NCBI GenBank assembly: GCA_900542185.1
Contig: UQMZ01000014.1
Location: 10,788-74,787 of the forward strand
Length of the DNA stretch: 64,000 nt
Origin: an uncultured Bacteroidales bacterium
GTDB lineage: Bacteria > Bacteroidota > Bacteroidia > Bacteroidales > Muribaculaceae
Direction of reading: 5' to 3'
Shown here piece after piece: positions 1 through 8,271 of the stretch; the first letter of the stretch is position 1; each line of letters opens with the position of its first letter. Below the pieces are notes generated by a model that searched no databases, was not told the origin of the DNA, and saw only the letters and a list, made by a program, of their open reading frames with translations. The position numbers and the translations under genes were made by a program.

Positions 1-568
1 CTTCGTTGGCTGCGGCGGTAGCCTCGGCGGCTGCGGCCTGGGCTTCTTCCTTGGCGGCGCTTTCGGCCTTCAGGTCTTCCTGAGTCCGGGCCACGGTGGT
101 GTTAAGCGTGTCGATAGTGGCCTTTGCACCGGCCAGTTCGCTTTCCAGTTTGGCGATTTTGGCATCCTGCTGCTCGATGTGGGCGCGCAGCTGGGCTATG
201 GTCTTGCTCTGTACGCCGTTGGCTTTGCCGCTGGCGTTGACCTTAGCCTCCATCTCGGCCAGCAGAGCCTTGTTGGCTGCCAGACGTGCCTTGATCTGCG
301 ACAGATTGTTGCGGATTTCCTGGCGACGGTCCACGCCTTCGCCATTGTTCATGTTGTAAAGAAGGCCCTCCTGGGTATTGATTGAATCCAGACCGGTATA
401 GATGTCGCCCATCAGAAGCATGAGCGAGTCGTTGAAGTCCGTAGCCTCCTGATATTCGGCTGTCAGTTCCTGGATGCGAAGCGAATCTTCGTCAATTTTC
501 TTCTGGTTGCCCGAGCAGCCGGCCAGCAATATGGCTCCGACGCCCGCAAATAACATTAGTTTTTTCAT
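1..568 (-). CDS. Coiled-coil lipoprotein, 3' end outside window
   Basis: The reading frame opens with ATG at 568 on the minus strand and stays open to base 1, so the C-terminus is missing. The first residues read MKKLMLFAGVGAILLAGCSG: a basic start, a hydrophobic stretch and an LAGC lipobox, which indicates a lipoprotein. The rest is rich in Ala, Glu, Lys and Gln with heptad-like spacing (for example around QLRAHIEQQDAKIAKLESEL), so a long coiled coil in the periplasm or on the outer membrane is likely. It lies 37 bp downstream of rsmI on the same strand and may share its transcript. No specific family was recognised. Confidence 0.75.
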   Translation of the reverse strand, partial: MKKLMLFAGVGAILLAGCSGNQKKIDEDSLRIQELTAEYQEATDFNDSLMLLMGDIYTGLDSINTQEGLLYNMNNGEGVDRRQEIRNNLSQIKARLAANKALLAEMEAKVNASGKANGVQSKTIAQLRAHIEQQDAKIAKLESELAGAKATIDTLNTTVARTQEDLKAESAAKEEAQAAAAEATAAANE

Positions 569-605
569 ATCGATGTTTATTGATGATATTCGTTTATAAT
601 GTCTT

Positions 606-1322
606 TTATTCAATCGGATTAAGGTCGTTTTCGTCACAGGCATGGTTTCTGCCTTTGCAACCTTCGATTACAATAACAATTTCTCCCTTGGGTTTGTTCT
701 GCTCGTAATGTTGGGCCAGGTTTTGGAGGGTGTCGCGGCGGTTCTCCTCATGGAGTTTTGAAATCTCGCGCGCCACGGCCGCCTGGCGGTCGGGCCCGAA
801 AACTTCGGCCAGCTGGCGCAATGTCCGCGGCAACCGCAACGGCGATTCGTAAATCACTACGGTTCTGGGGTCAGCGGCAAGTTGCTGCAGTCGGGTGGCC
901 CGCCCTTTCTTGAGGGGCAGGAAGCCTTCGAACACAAACCTGTCGCATGGGAGGCCGCTGGCTACCATGGCCGGTACGAAAGCGGTGGGTCCGGGCAGGC
1001 ATTCCACGTCGATACCCGCCTCGCGGCAGGCACGCGCCAGCATGAAGCCGGGGTCGGATATGCCCGGTGTTCCGGCATCGGATATGAGTGCCATCTCCTT
1101 GCCGCCTTCTATCTCCTGCACTATGCCGTCCACACTCTTGTGCTCGTTGTTGCGGTGATGCGCACGCAGCGGGGTGTGTATATCATAGTGGCGCAGCAGT
1201 ACGGATGAGGTACGCGTGTCCTCGGCCAGCACGACGTCGACTTCCTTGAGCACACGCAGTGCCCGGAGAGTGATGTCCTCGAGATTGCCGATAGGGGTGG
1301 GGACGATGTATAGCTTGGCCAT
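606..1322 (-). CDS. rsmI: 16S rRNA (cytidine-1402-2'-O)-methyltransferase
   Basis: 238 residues, slightly shorter than the E. coli enzyme. RsmI methylates the ribose of C1402 in the decoding centre of 16S rRNA using S-adenosylmethionine. Family marks are the start YIVPTPIGNLEDITLRA, the segment AEDTRTSSVLL, the SAM-binding loop ISDAGTPGISDPG near residue 100, and VIYESPLRLPRTL further on. This is the tetrapyrrole methylase fold (TP_methylase). The ATG at 1322 fits the usual N-terminus. The gene is followed by the lipoprotein at 568 and preceded by a 55-bp AT-rich gap containing AATTAG-like repeats. Confidence 0.93.
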   Translation of the reverse strand: MAKLYIVPTPIGNLEDITLRALRVLKEVDVVLAEDTRTSSVLLRHYDIHTPLRAHHRNNEHKSVDGIVQEIEGGKEMALISDAGTPGISDPGFMLARACREAGIDVECLPGPTAFVPAMVASGLPCDRFVFEGFLPLKKGRATRLQQLAADPRTVVIYESPLRLPRTLRQLAEVFGPDRQAAVAREISKLHEENRRDTLQNLAQHYEQNKPKGEIVIVIEGCKGRNHACDENDLNPIE

Positions 1323-1377
1323 CGCAGTTGGAAATTAGCAATTAGTAATTAAGGAGAAATGCCTGATAATCGTGGAA

Positions 1378-1929
1378 TTATTCGTAGTAATTCTGGAGGA
1401 TGTCGAGGAAATCGACTACTTCGGGATCGTCGATGTCGGCGTTGCATTGCTCGATGAGATAGTCGCGGGCCGCCTCGTAGTCGGGAAGCTGCGCTAACTT
1501 CTCAAGAATGGCGTCGAAACGGTTGCGGTCGTTGCCGGCCAGCACGCGCGTGAAGCGGAAACGGTCGTTAAGGCAGAGGGCCGGGGTTTTACGCGGTGCC
1601 GGTGCGGCGAAGTCGGCGCTGTCGGAGTAGCCGGAATAAACGGAATTATCGGAGCCGTTAAAGGCGTGGGGGTCTTTAAGGTCTTTAGGGTCTTTAAGGT
1701 CCTTAGGGTCTTTAAGGACTTTAAGGTCTTTAGGGACGGTAAGGTCCGCAGGGACATTGACGGCATCGGATGTATTCGGTTCCTTGGTGTTCAGTCGGGA
1801 CCAGAGGCGCGTGATCTCGTCGACTCGCCTTCCGATAAGGGGAAAGAGATCGGTCTGTTTGTCGGGGCGGTGACTCAGAAGTTCCAGAAGCCCCTCAAGT
1901 TCATATACTTTATTTTTCAATTCGTCCAT
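1378..1929 (-). CDS. Hypothetical protein with KDLKDP repeat tract
   Basis: 183 residues, no known domain recognised. The N-terminal 45 residues look helical (MDELKNKVYELEGLLELL). The C-terminal 80 residues, from CLNDRFRFTRVLAGNDRNRF to DFLDILQNYYE, look like a compact acidic helical domain of a kind common in conserved Bacteroidales hypotheticals. Between them lies a low-complexity linker of repeated Lys-Asp-Leu/Pro units encoded by a short DNA tandem repeat. The two ends look conserved while the middle looks like an expanded insert. Function unknown. Confidence 0.7.
   Translation of the reverse strand: MDELKNKVYELEGLLELLSHRPDKQTDLFPLIGRRVDEITRLWSRLNTKEPNTSDAVNVPADLTVPKDLKVLKDPKDLKDPKDLKDPHAFNGSDNSVYSGYSDSADFAAPAPRKTPALCLNDRFRFTRVLAGNDRNRFDAILEKLAQLPDYEAARDYLIEQCNADIDDPEVVDFLDILQNYYE
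1672..1750. repeat. In-frame 9/18-bp tandem repeat in coding sequence
   Basis: On the plus strand the stretch is built from variants of GGTCTTTAA and GGTCTTTAG. On the coding strand it gives alternating KDL and KDP units. The copies are imperfect. A unit length divisible by three keeps the frame, so gain or loss of whole units would only change linker length. Confidence 0.8.
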
Positions 1930-2029
1930 AATTCCGGGTAATTGTTTATGTAATCTTTATCGGATTCTTTCTATTATAACGCCATGCGTCAGGATATAGT
2001 CTGCAAGTATGGCCCTATATATTCTGTGA

Positions 2030-3253
2030 TCAGAACAGCCGTTCGAGCATGGTCTGCAGATCGGTGCGTGCCCGTGCGCGGTTTTTCAGATTATTCATCA
2101 TCACCACCACTACATGAGTGGGGGCGTAATCCTCGTTGATCTTGTATCCGGCGTATGACTGTATCCCGTTCATCGAGCCTGTTTTAAGGGCTACATAACC
2201 TTCCAGAGGGCTTCCGCACATGAAGCGCTTCAGCGTGCCTTCCTGGCCGGCGAGCGGAAAGAAGCTGGCGTACCAGGGGTCGTGTGCCATTTCTCCGAGC
2301 ACCGAGCCTAAGAATTCGGCGGTAAGACGGTTGGAGCGGGAAAGCCCGGATCCGTCCACAATCCTGACATCCTTAAGCGGAGCGCCTTTGTGTTTCCACA
2401 GTTTTATTTCCTCGTCGGCTCCGGAGGAGGTGGATCCGTCGCGCCCCTTGAGGTGCGAGAAAGTGCGGAGCATGGCCTCGGCATATTGGTTGTCGGAGCG
2501 CATCATGCAACTGCGCATTATGTCTTGCACCTCGGCCGAGCGGTGCGTTCCTATCAGCCGGCGCCTGGTGTCGTTGGGTAGGTTGCGTCCCAGCACGGTT
2601 ATGCCGTTGGCTTTCAGGGCGTCGGTGAGTCGGCTTCGGAACCTGGCGCCCGGGTCGCGCACGGAGGCGCTGCCCGAGGCGTTGTCCTCGAAGTTGAAGC
2701 CATGCGTCCCCGTGCCGTAGGCGTTGGGTAGGTCGCCGGACGCCCACGTGGGGTTGATGGCAGGTCCGGCGAACCGATGTTCGTCCACCACGATGCTGCC
2801 GCGGACCGTGTCTATATGTTCCTGGCGCAGAGCCTGTACTATCTCGTCGATAATGTTGTCGGAACCGGGGTCATGCCGTGTGTTGACCGATGGGTCGGCC
2901 GACGCTTCGACCATGATGTTGCCGTCCAGCACCCCCTTGTGGATATTGCCCGTGATGTATACAGGGGTCTCGTATCGCCACTTGCGGCCCGCGCGGTCCA
3001 GCAGCGAGGCCGTGGTGACGCATTTCATGACCGATGCGGGCACCATCGGTCTGGACTGATTATGGCTTGCCAGGACTTTGCCTGAGTTCAGGTCATATAT
3101 ATACACGGCCGTTGCCGCCGGGTCAATACCCGGAGATTGCAGGAACGTATCAATAGGGTCGGTGTCAACGGCTTGCGTTCCATCGGCGGTCTGACCAACG
3201 GCAGTGAACGCCAACAGAACCAGCATCATCAGAAGTGTGTGCAGCTGTTTCAT
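2030..3253 (-). CDS. dacB: D-alanyl-D-alanine carboxypeptidase/endopeptidase (PBP4 type)
   Basis: 407 residues from the ATG at 3253; a TTG three bases upstream is less likely. The protein is exported (MKQLHTLLMMLVLLAFTAVG) and belongs to peptidase family S13, which trims D-Ala from peptidoglycan peptides and cuts cross-links in the periplasm. The three penicillin-binding motifs are visible: SxxK as SVMK (Ser74, Lys77), SxN as SDN in RSDNQYAEAML, and KTG in ALKTGSMNG. It is shorter than E. coli DacB, so the inserted middle domain is reduced. It is divergent from the AI-2E family gene and has a strong promoter directly at its start codon. Confidence 0.92.
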   Translation of the reverse strand: MKQLHTLLMMLVLLAFTAVGQTADGTQAVDTDPIDTFLQSPGIDPAATAVYIYDLNSGKVLASHNQSRPMVPASVMKCVTTASLLDRAGRKWRYETPVYITGNIHKGVLDGNIMVEASADPSVNTRHDPGSDNIIDEIVQALRQEHIDTVRGSIVVDEHRFAGPAINPTWASGDLPNAYGTGTHGFNFEDNASGSASVRDPGARFRSRLTDALKANGITVLGRNLPNDTRRRLIGTHRSAEVQDIMRSCMMRSDNQYAEAMLRTFSHLKGRDGSTSSGADEEIKLWKHKGAPLKDVRIVDGSGLSRSNRLTAEFLGSVLGEMAHDPWYASFFPLAGQEGTLKRFMCGSPLEGYVALKTGSMNGIQSYAGYKINEDYAPTHVVVVMMNNLKNRARARTDLQTMLERLF

Positions 3254-3259
3254 CAATTA

Positions 3260-3290
3260 CAAAATTAGCAACCATCGCCGGTATTAGCAA
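3260..3290 (-). promoter_or_regulatory. dacB promoter (TTG-N20-TAATTTTG)
   Basis: On the minus strand TTG (3290-3288) is followed after 20 nt by TAATTTTG (3267-3260), matching the Bacteroidetes -33/-7 consensus exactly. Only six bases separate the -7 box from the ATG at 3253, so transcription should begin at or next to the start codon. Confidence 0.75.
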
Positions 3291-3403
3291 AAAAAATCGT
3301 AACTTTACGGAAAATTGTGTCCTCTTTTACGTTAATATAAATAGTTAAAAAAGTTAAGAATCGCGGACTGCACCGGCAGCCTTGATTCAATAAAACACAC
3401 AAT

Positions 3404-4558
3404 ATGGACGAGAACGAAGTAACAGAAGAAGGTCGGGAGCAACGTGCGCGTTACCAGCGGCGGCCATTTACGTTTGACCGCACCGTCCGCATATTTTTCA
3501 CCATAGCCGTAGTGCTGGCCGTGCTGTGGCTTGTGGGATACCTGAAAGGAGTGCTGCTTCCGTTCGTGGTGGCCTGCCTGATATGCTATATACTTGAGCC
3601 GGTGGTGAAATGGAACATGCGGTGGACCCATTGCCGCAAACGTTTCCTGCCGGTGATACTCACCTTGCTGGAAGCTACGGTACTGATAGGCGGCCTTATA
3701 ATGGTTACGGTGCCGTACCTGGTGTCGGAGTGCCAGGACATGGCGTTGACCATCAGGAAATTCGCCACCACGCAGATCAGCATACCCTATCTGTCGGAGT
3801 CATGGCACAGAATAATACGCGAGAACATAGACTTCGACGAACTGTCGCGCCTGCTGTCGCGCGACGAATGGAAGCAGCTGGCCAAGACCGCCATATCGTC
3901 GTCATGGTCGTTCCTAACGTCGTCGGTGGCATTCATAGCCGGCGTCGTCTCATGGCTGATAGTCGTGCTGTATGTCATATTCATTATGCTGGACTACGAG
4001 CGCCTGATGCTTAGCTTCAAGCAGTTGGTGCCCTATTCGCACCGTCAGCGCACGTTCCGTATCGCCGGCGACATCAAAAACACCATGCAGCGTTATTTCC
4101 GTGGCCAGTTCCTGATCGCCATGCTTGTGGGACTGATGTTCGCGGCCGGTTTCCTGCTGATAGACCTGCCTATGGGCGTGGCGCTCGGCCTCTTTATCGG
4201 AGTGCTGAACCTGGTGCCTTATCTGCAGCTTATCTCGCTGCCGATTACCGCCGTGCTGTGCATGATATGGACCATGACCACGGGCGGGTCCTTCTGGCTG
4301 ATATTCTGGGAGGCGATGGCCGTGTACGTGGTGGTGCAGTGCATCCAGGACCTGCTGCTGACTCCGAAAATCATGGGCAAGGCCATGGGACTGAATCCGG
4401 CCGTGATATTGCTCAGCCTCTCCATCTGGGGGTCGTTGCTGGGCTTCATGGGATTCATCATCGCCCTGCCGCTGACCACACTGATTCTTTCATATTACAA
4501 CCTGTACATAATTCAGAGAGGGGATGATATACCTGCCGATAGCCGACGGATACAGTGA
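3404..4558 (+). CDS. AI-2E family transporter (PerM/YdiK type)
   Basis: 384 residues with about eight hydrophobic segments. Family traits are the N-terminal pair of membrane helices around residues 27-60, a soluble segment near residues 110-160 (the region SLPYLSESWHR-like, then SRDEWKQLAKTA), and the conserved C-terminal run GLFIGVLNLVPYLQ followed by GKAMGLNPAVILLSLSIWG. Members of this family are proposed exporters of AI-2 or other small solutes, or ion antiporters; the substrate here cannot be told. Its 3' end overlaps the following antiporter by 35 bp, which points to co-transcription. Confidence 0.85.
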   Translation: MDENEVTEEGREQRARYQRRPFTFDRTVRIFFTIAVVLAVLWLVGYLKGVLLPFVVACLICYILEPVVKWNMRWTHCRKRFLPVILTLLEATVLIGGLIMVTVPYLVSECQDMALTIRKFATTQISIPYLSESWHRIIRENIDFDELSRLLSRDEWKQLAKTAISSSWSFLTSSVAFIAGVVSWLIVVLYVIFIMLDYERLMLSFKQLVPYSHRQRTFRIAGDIKNTMQRYFRGQFLIAMLVGLMFAAGFLLIDLPMGVALGLFIGVLNLVPYLQLISLPITAVLCMIWTMTTGGSFWLIFWEAMAVYVVVQCIQDLLLTPKIMGKAMGLNPAVILLSLSIWGSLLGFMGFIIALPLTTLILSYYNLYIIQRGDDIPADSRRIQ

Positions 4559-6863
4559 CGTGCCGTCCACGACCGTAACCAACGAGATGCAGACCCTGGA
4601 ACAGACCATCGACCCGGGGGATAAGCCTACGGCCGAAGAATCGCATACCAACGGCCTGATAGCCGACCTGGCGTGGATACTCCTGTTAGGCGCGCTCGTT
4701 ACCCTGCTGTTCAAGAAGCTGAAACAGCCTGTCGTGTTAGGATATATCCTGGCAGGCTTCTTAGCGTCGCCCAAGTTCGAGTATCTTCCATCGATATCCA
4801 ATCTGGACAACATCACGTTCTGGGCCGACCTGGGCATCGTGGTGCTGATGTTCAGCATCGGACTGGAATTCTCGTTCCGCAAACTGATGAAGTCCGGCTC
4901 GTCGTCGGTGGTGACGGCGCTGATCATCATCACCGGCATGACGTTCGCCGGTTTCGGCGTCGGCTACATACTGCATCTCAACATGATAAATCGCATATTC
5001 TTAGGCGGAATGATCTCGATGTCGTCCACCACCATCATCATGAAGGCGTTGGGGGACCTGGGTCTGAGGCAGAAAAAGTTCGCGCAATTAGTGTTGGCGG
5101 TGCTTATCATCGAGGACCTGTTCGCGGTGCTGATGCTGGTATTGCTGTCGTCCATGGCCATGGGCGACGTCAAAGGGATGGAACTGCTGTTCAGCATCGG
5201 CAAGCTCGCCTTCTTCCTTATTATATGGTTTGTGGTGGGAATGTATATATTCCCGACATTCTTCAACAAAGCACGCTCGTATCTCAACGACGAGACGCTG
5301 CTGATAGTGGCCATGGCCCTGTGCTTCTCTATGGCCGTGTTCTCGGTGGCATGTGGCTTCAGTCTTGAACTCGGAGCCTTCGTGATGGGCTCGATACTGG
5401 CCGGCACCATGGCCGCCGAACGCATGGACCGTGTGATAGCACCGGTCAAGAACCTGTTCGGCTCCGTGTTCTTCATCTCGGTGGGTATGATGGTGGATCC
5501 GGGCGTGCTGGTGACATACTGGTGGCAGATCCTGCTGTTGGCCTGCGTGGTGATAGCGGGCATGATACTGTTCGGCACCCTCGGTATGCTTGCCACGGGA
5601 CAGACGCTGAGAGTGGCCATCGAATCGGGATTCACCCTGACGCAGGTGGGCGAGTTCTCGTTCATCATCGCCTCGCTGGGCATGAGCCTCGGGGTGCTGA
5701 ACGAATCGCTGTATCCCATCATAGTCGCCGTGTCGGTGCTGACCATCTTCACTACTCCTTATTTTATAAAGATGGCCGATCCCGCCGCCACGTGGGTGGA
5801 GAAGCATCTGCCCGGGTCGCTGACATTCCTTATAGACCGATACTCCAGACAGACTTACGACACCAACGAGACACGCCGCCTGTGGCGCGCCGTCCTGGGA
5901 CGGTATGCGTGGCGCATCGTGCTTTATTCGGTCATACTGCTGGCCGAGATCATGGTGTCGCGCATGTTCCTGTTTCCTTTCGCCGAAAGGCTGCTTCCCA
6001 AGGCCGGACACCTCGTGGCCACGGTGCTGACCGTGATAGCGATGCTGCCCTTCTTAGTTGCGTTGTGTTTCAGCTCGACGCATCCTTCCGAGAAGATGAA
6101 ACTGCACCAGACCGCCGCCTTCTATGACGTGCCCCTGCTGGCCATGAGGATTATCAGGTATCTGGTCACACTGTTCTTCATAGTCTATTTCATCACGGTG
6201 ACGTATTCGTCGCTGGTGGGATGGCTTGTCGGGGTGGCATGCTTCGCGCTGATACTGGTATTCGCTTCGTCCCGACTGCTGAAGCGTTACAGCAAGATGG
6301 AATCGAAGTTCATATCCAACCTGAACATGCGCGAGAACATGCGCATGGGCGTGGGCAACGACCTGGTGGATGACATGCACCAGGCGTTCATAGAGATAGA
6401 CAACAACTGTCCGTTCGTGGGCGACAAACTGAAGGATTCCGGACTGCGTTCGGACTACGGCGTGTCGGTGTCGTCGATAAGCCGTGGCGACGACTATATG
6501 CCTCTGCCGTCGCCCGAGGCCCGCATATTCCCGGGAGACGTCCTCGGCGTGATAGGCAATGACGAACAGCTCCGCAAACTGAACGAAGACCTCGACGTCG
6601 CCACCAAGGCCGGCATAATGTTGAATATCAAGCAGAATCCCGTAGACTTGTCGTCTATACGGCTTGAGACCGACAGCCCGATAGTGGGAGTGCCGCTGAA
6701 GAATACCGACATCCTGCACGACTACTATTCGATGATAGTGAAGATAAAGCGCGGCGACGACTTCATCCAGCCGCTGCCCGACGTGTCGTTGCAGCCCGGC
6801 GACGTGGTATGGGTAGTGGGCGATCCTGAATTTGCCGACCGCATGAAGTCCGGCAAAACTTAA
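4524..6863 (+). CDS. CPA2 cation:proton antiporter with TrkA-C domains
   Basis: 779 residues. The first part is a KefB/YbaL-like Na+/H+ exchanger membrane domain (about 12 helices, residues 45-420) with the landmarks GYILAGFLASP, VLMFSIGLEFSFR, SSTTIIMKAL and FVMGSILAGTMAA. Another membrane segment lies around residues 465-600. Two cytosolic RCK_C/TrkA-C modules follow, each ending in PGDVLGVIG or PGDVVWVVG. Such proteins move K+ or Na+ against H+ with ligand gating through the TrkA-C part. The first ATG (4524) lies inside the upstream gene behind GAGAGGGG; the in-frame ATG at 4587 is an alternative start. The exact ion is unknown. Confidence 0.88.
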   Translation: MIYLPIADGYSDVPSTTVTNEMQTLEQTIDPGDKPTAEESHTNGLIADLAWILLLGALVTLLFKKLKQPVVLGYILAGFLASPKFEYLPSISNLDNITFWADLGIVVLMFSIGLEFSFRKLMKSGSSSVVTALIIITGMTFAGFGVGYILHLNMINRIFLGGMISMSSTTIIMKALGDLGLRQKKFAQLVLAVLIIEDLFAVLMLVLLSSMAMGDVKGMELLFSIGKLAFFLIIWFVVGMYIFPTFFNKARSYLNDETLLIVAMALCFSMAVFSVACGFSLELGAFVMGSILAGTMAAERMDRVIAPVKNLFGSVFFISVGMMVDPGVLVTYWWQILLLACVVIAGMILFGTLGMLATGQTLRVAIESGFTLTQVGEFSFIIASLGMSLGVLNESLYPIIVAVSVLTIFTTPYFIKMADPAATWVEKHLPGSLTFLIDRYSRQTYDTNETRRLWRAVLGRYAWRIVLYSVILLAEIMVSRMFLFPFAERLLPKAGHLVATVLTVIAMLPFLVALCFSSTHPSEKMKLHQTAAFYDVPLLAMRIIRYLVTLFFIVYFITVTYSSLVGWLVGVACFALILVFASSRLLKRYSKMESKFISNLNMRENMRMGVGNDLVDDMHQAFIEIDNNCPFVGDKLKDSGLRSDYGVSVSSISRGDDYMPLPSPEARIFPGDVLGVIGNDEQLRKLNEDLDVATKAGIMLNIKQNPVDLSSIRLETDSPIVGVPLKNTDILHDYYSMIVKIKRGDDFIQPLPDVSLQPGDVVWVVGDPEFADRMKSGKT

Positions 6864-6869
6864 TAATAA

Positions 6870-6929
6870 TCCCGATAAATCCCGATTAATCTTGATTAAT
6901 CCCGATAAATCCTGATAAATCCCGTCAAA
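6870..6929. repeat. Six-copy decamer array, consensus TCCCGATWAA
   Basis: Six contiguous 10-bp units: TCCCGATAAA, TCCCGATTAA, TCTTGATTAA, TCCCGATAAA, TCCTGATAAA, TCCCGTCAAA. The array fills most of the gap between the antiporter stop and the next lipoprotein gene. The 10-bp spacing is close to one helical turn. Confidence 0.85.
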
Positions 6930-6948
6930 ATTCAAAACTCAGATAATT

Positions 6949-7575
6949 ATGAAGAAATCAGCATTTATCATAGCTGCGGCCGCCCTGACGTTGGCAGGTT
7001 GCTCCGGCAACAAGAAGGCCGCACAACCCGCCGCCGACACCGACTCGGCATTCATCCGGGAGGCCGAGGCCGCCATCGACAGCATTCAGACACCGACGCT
7101 CACGGCGCAGGGAATAGGCGACGTGCGCATAGGGATGGCCCTCGACTCCGTGCCCCAAGGCCAGATCAACCTGTACGACAACATAGTGGCAGATGACAGC
7201 GGCGAGTTCAAGGCCCTGAACTTCAGGCTCGGCGACAAGTATATGTTTACCGTCACGGACTATGATGACGGCAAGGTGGATATGATTTCGCTGTATACCT
7301 CCGGGGTGGGTGTGGCCGTTCCAAACGACACGCTCAGAATCGGCGACCCATTCACCAAGCTGCTGAAGCAGAGCGGCGTGACCACCGAATTCGTGTCGAT
7401 GGACGACATGGGCGTATGGTACTGGCGATACAAGGACCTGTGGTTCTGGCCCGCCGAGGAGGGGATGAGCCAGGAATTGAACAACGCAATGAGCGAGCGC
7501 AGGAACCCGCCGTCGGCAGCTATGATCGGCGACAAGGTCAAGATCGGTTATATCGGGACCGGAGTGCCATTTTAA
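6949..7575 (+). CDS. Putative lipoprotein
   Basis: 208 residues. The start MKKSAFIIAAAALTLAGCSG carries a clear signal peptide and LAGC lipobox, followed by an Ala/Lys-rich tether. The mature part, from about residue 50, contains TLTAQGIGDVRIGMALDSVP and two later segments with regular alternation of hydrophobic and charged residues, giving a mainly beta impression. No domain family was recognised. The decamer array lies 20 bp upstream, and I see no standard promoter box between the two. Confidence 0.8.
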   Translation: MKKSAFIIAAAALTLAGCSGNKKAAQPAADTDSAFIREAEAAIDSIQTPTLTAQGIGDVRIGMALDSVPQGQINLYDNIVADDSGEFKALNFRLGDKYMFTVTDYDDGKVDMISLYTSGVGVAVPNDTLRIGDPFTKLLKQSGVTTEFVSMDDMGVWYWRYKDLWFWPAEEGMSQELNNAMSERRNPPSAAMIGDKVKIGYIGTGVPF

Positions 7576-7586
7576 GGGCCGATTCA

Positions 7587-7616
7587 TTGCAAAATGACGA
7601 TAATTTCGTAATTTTG
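7587..7616 (+). promoter_or_regulatory. Promoter TTG-N19-TAATTTTG
   Basis: TTG at 7587-7589 and TAATTTTG at 7609-7616 match the Bacteroidetes primary sigma consensus. The predicted transcript starts near 7622, giving a leader of about 30 nt for the lipoprotein gene at 7652. Confidence 0.75.
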
Positions 7617-7651
7617 CACCCAATAATATAAGGAACAGCAATTAGTTCAAG

Positions 7652-8233
7652 ATGAAAAAGTCACAGATAGCGGCAGGACTGGCCCTGATTATGCTGGCCG
7701 GATGCGGCGGCAAGAAAAAGGGTGAGGGGTCGTTCCCGGAAAACTTCGGCACAATAGGCGATGCCGGGCGCGTGGAATACATGATGCGGAATGTAAGTCC
7801 CGACTCGTTGGCCGGATTCATTATATATGGATCGTTGGGCAAGGTGGAGGGCGCCAGGATAGACACGCTGGCTATAGCCACCTCGTATGCCTACGACCAT
7901 CTGAAAGGCGAGGCACTGGATCAGTTCGGAGCACGGTACGACGCCATAGTCAATACCCTGCAGCTGGCGGACAAGATGAAGATATACGCCCAGGCCGGAA
8001 TCGAGGACCCTCAGGGCCTCGGATACAGATTAGGGCTGGAATATCTCTCCACTATCCGCGACAATCATCTTGACGTTAAGGCTATCAAGCAGGAGTTGGA
8101 TGCATTCCGCAAAGCATGCGCCAACGACACGGATACCTATCGCCGCTTCATGATAGGATTTCAGACAGTGCTTAAAGTGGACAGCGGCCGGGATGTGAGC
8201 CGCGAGGTTTACGATACATTTATTAACCTATAA
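7652..8233 (+). CDS. Putative lipoprotein
   Basis: 193 residues beginning MKKSQIAAGLALIMLAGCGG, with a lipobox at Cys18 and a Lys-rich tether. The mature part (residues 30-193) seems mostly alpha-helical, with segments such as RVEYMMRNVSPDSLAGFI and GLEYLSTIRDNHLDVKAIK. No family was recognised. It is the first gene after a good promoter and is followed 38 bp later by the prenyl synthase gene, so the two may be co-transcribed; that says little about function. Confidence 0.8.
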   Translation: MKKSQIAAGLALIMLAGCGGKKKGEGSFPENFGTIGDAGRVEYMMRNVSPDSLAGFIIYGSLGKVEGARIDTLAIATSYAYDHLKGEALDQFGARYDAIVNTLQLADKMKIYAQAGIEDPQGLGYRLGLEYLSTIRDNHLDVKAIKQELDAFRKACANDTDTYRRFMIGFQTVLKVDSGRDVSREVYDTFINL

Positions 8234-8271
8234 GTTTGTCAAACAACTTATAAGTTTACCAAACATTAAAA

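Noticed and set aside
6870..6929. CRISPR-like array
   Set aside because: Units are only 10 bp and contiguous, with no spacers and no cas genes.
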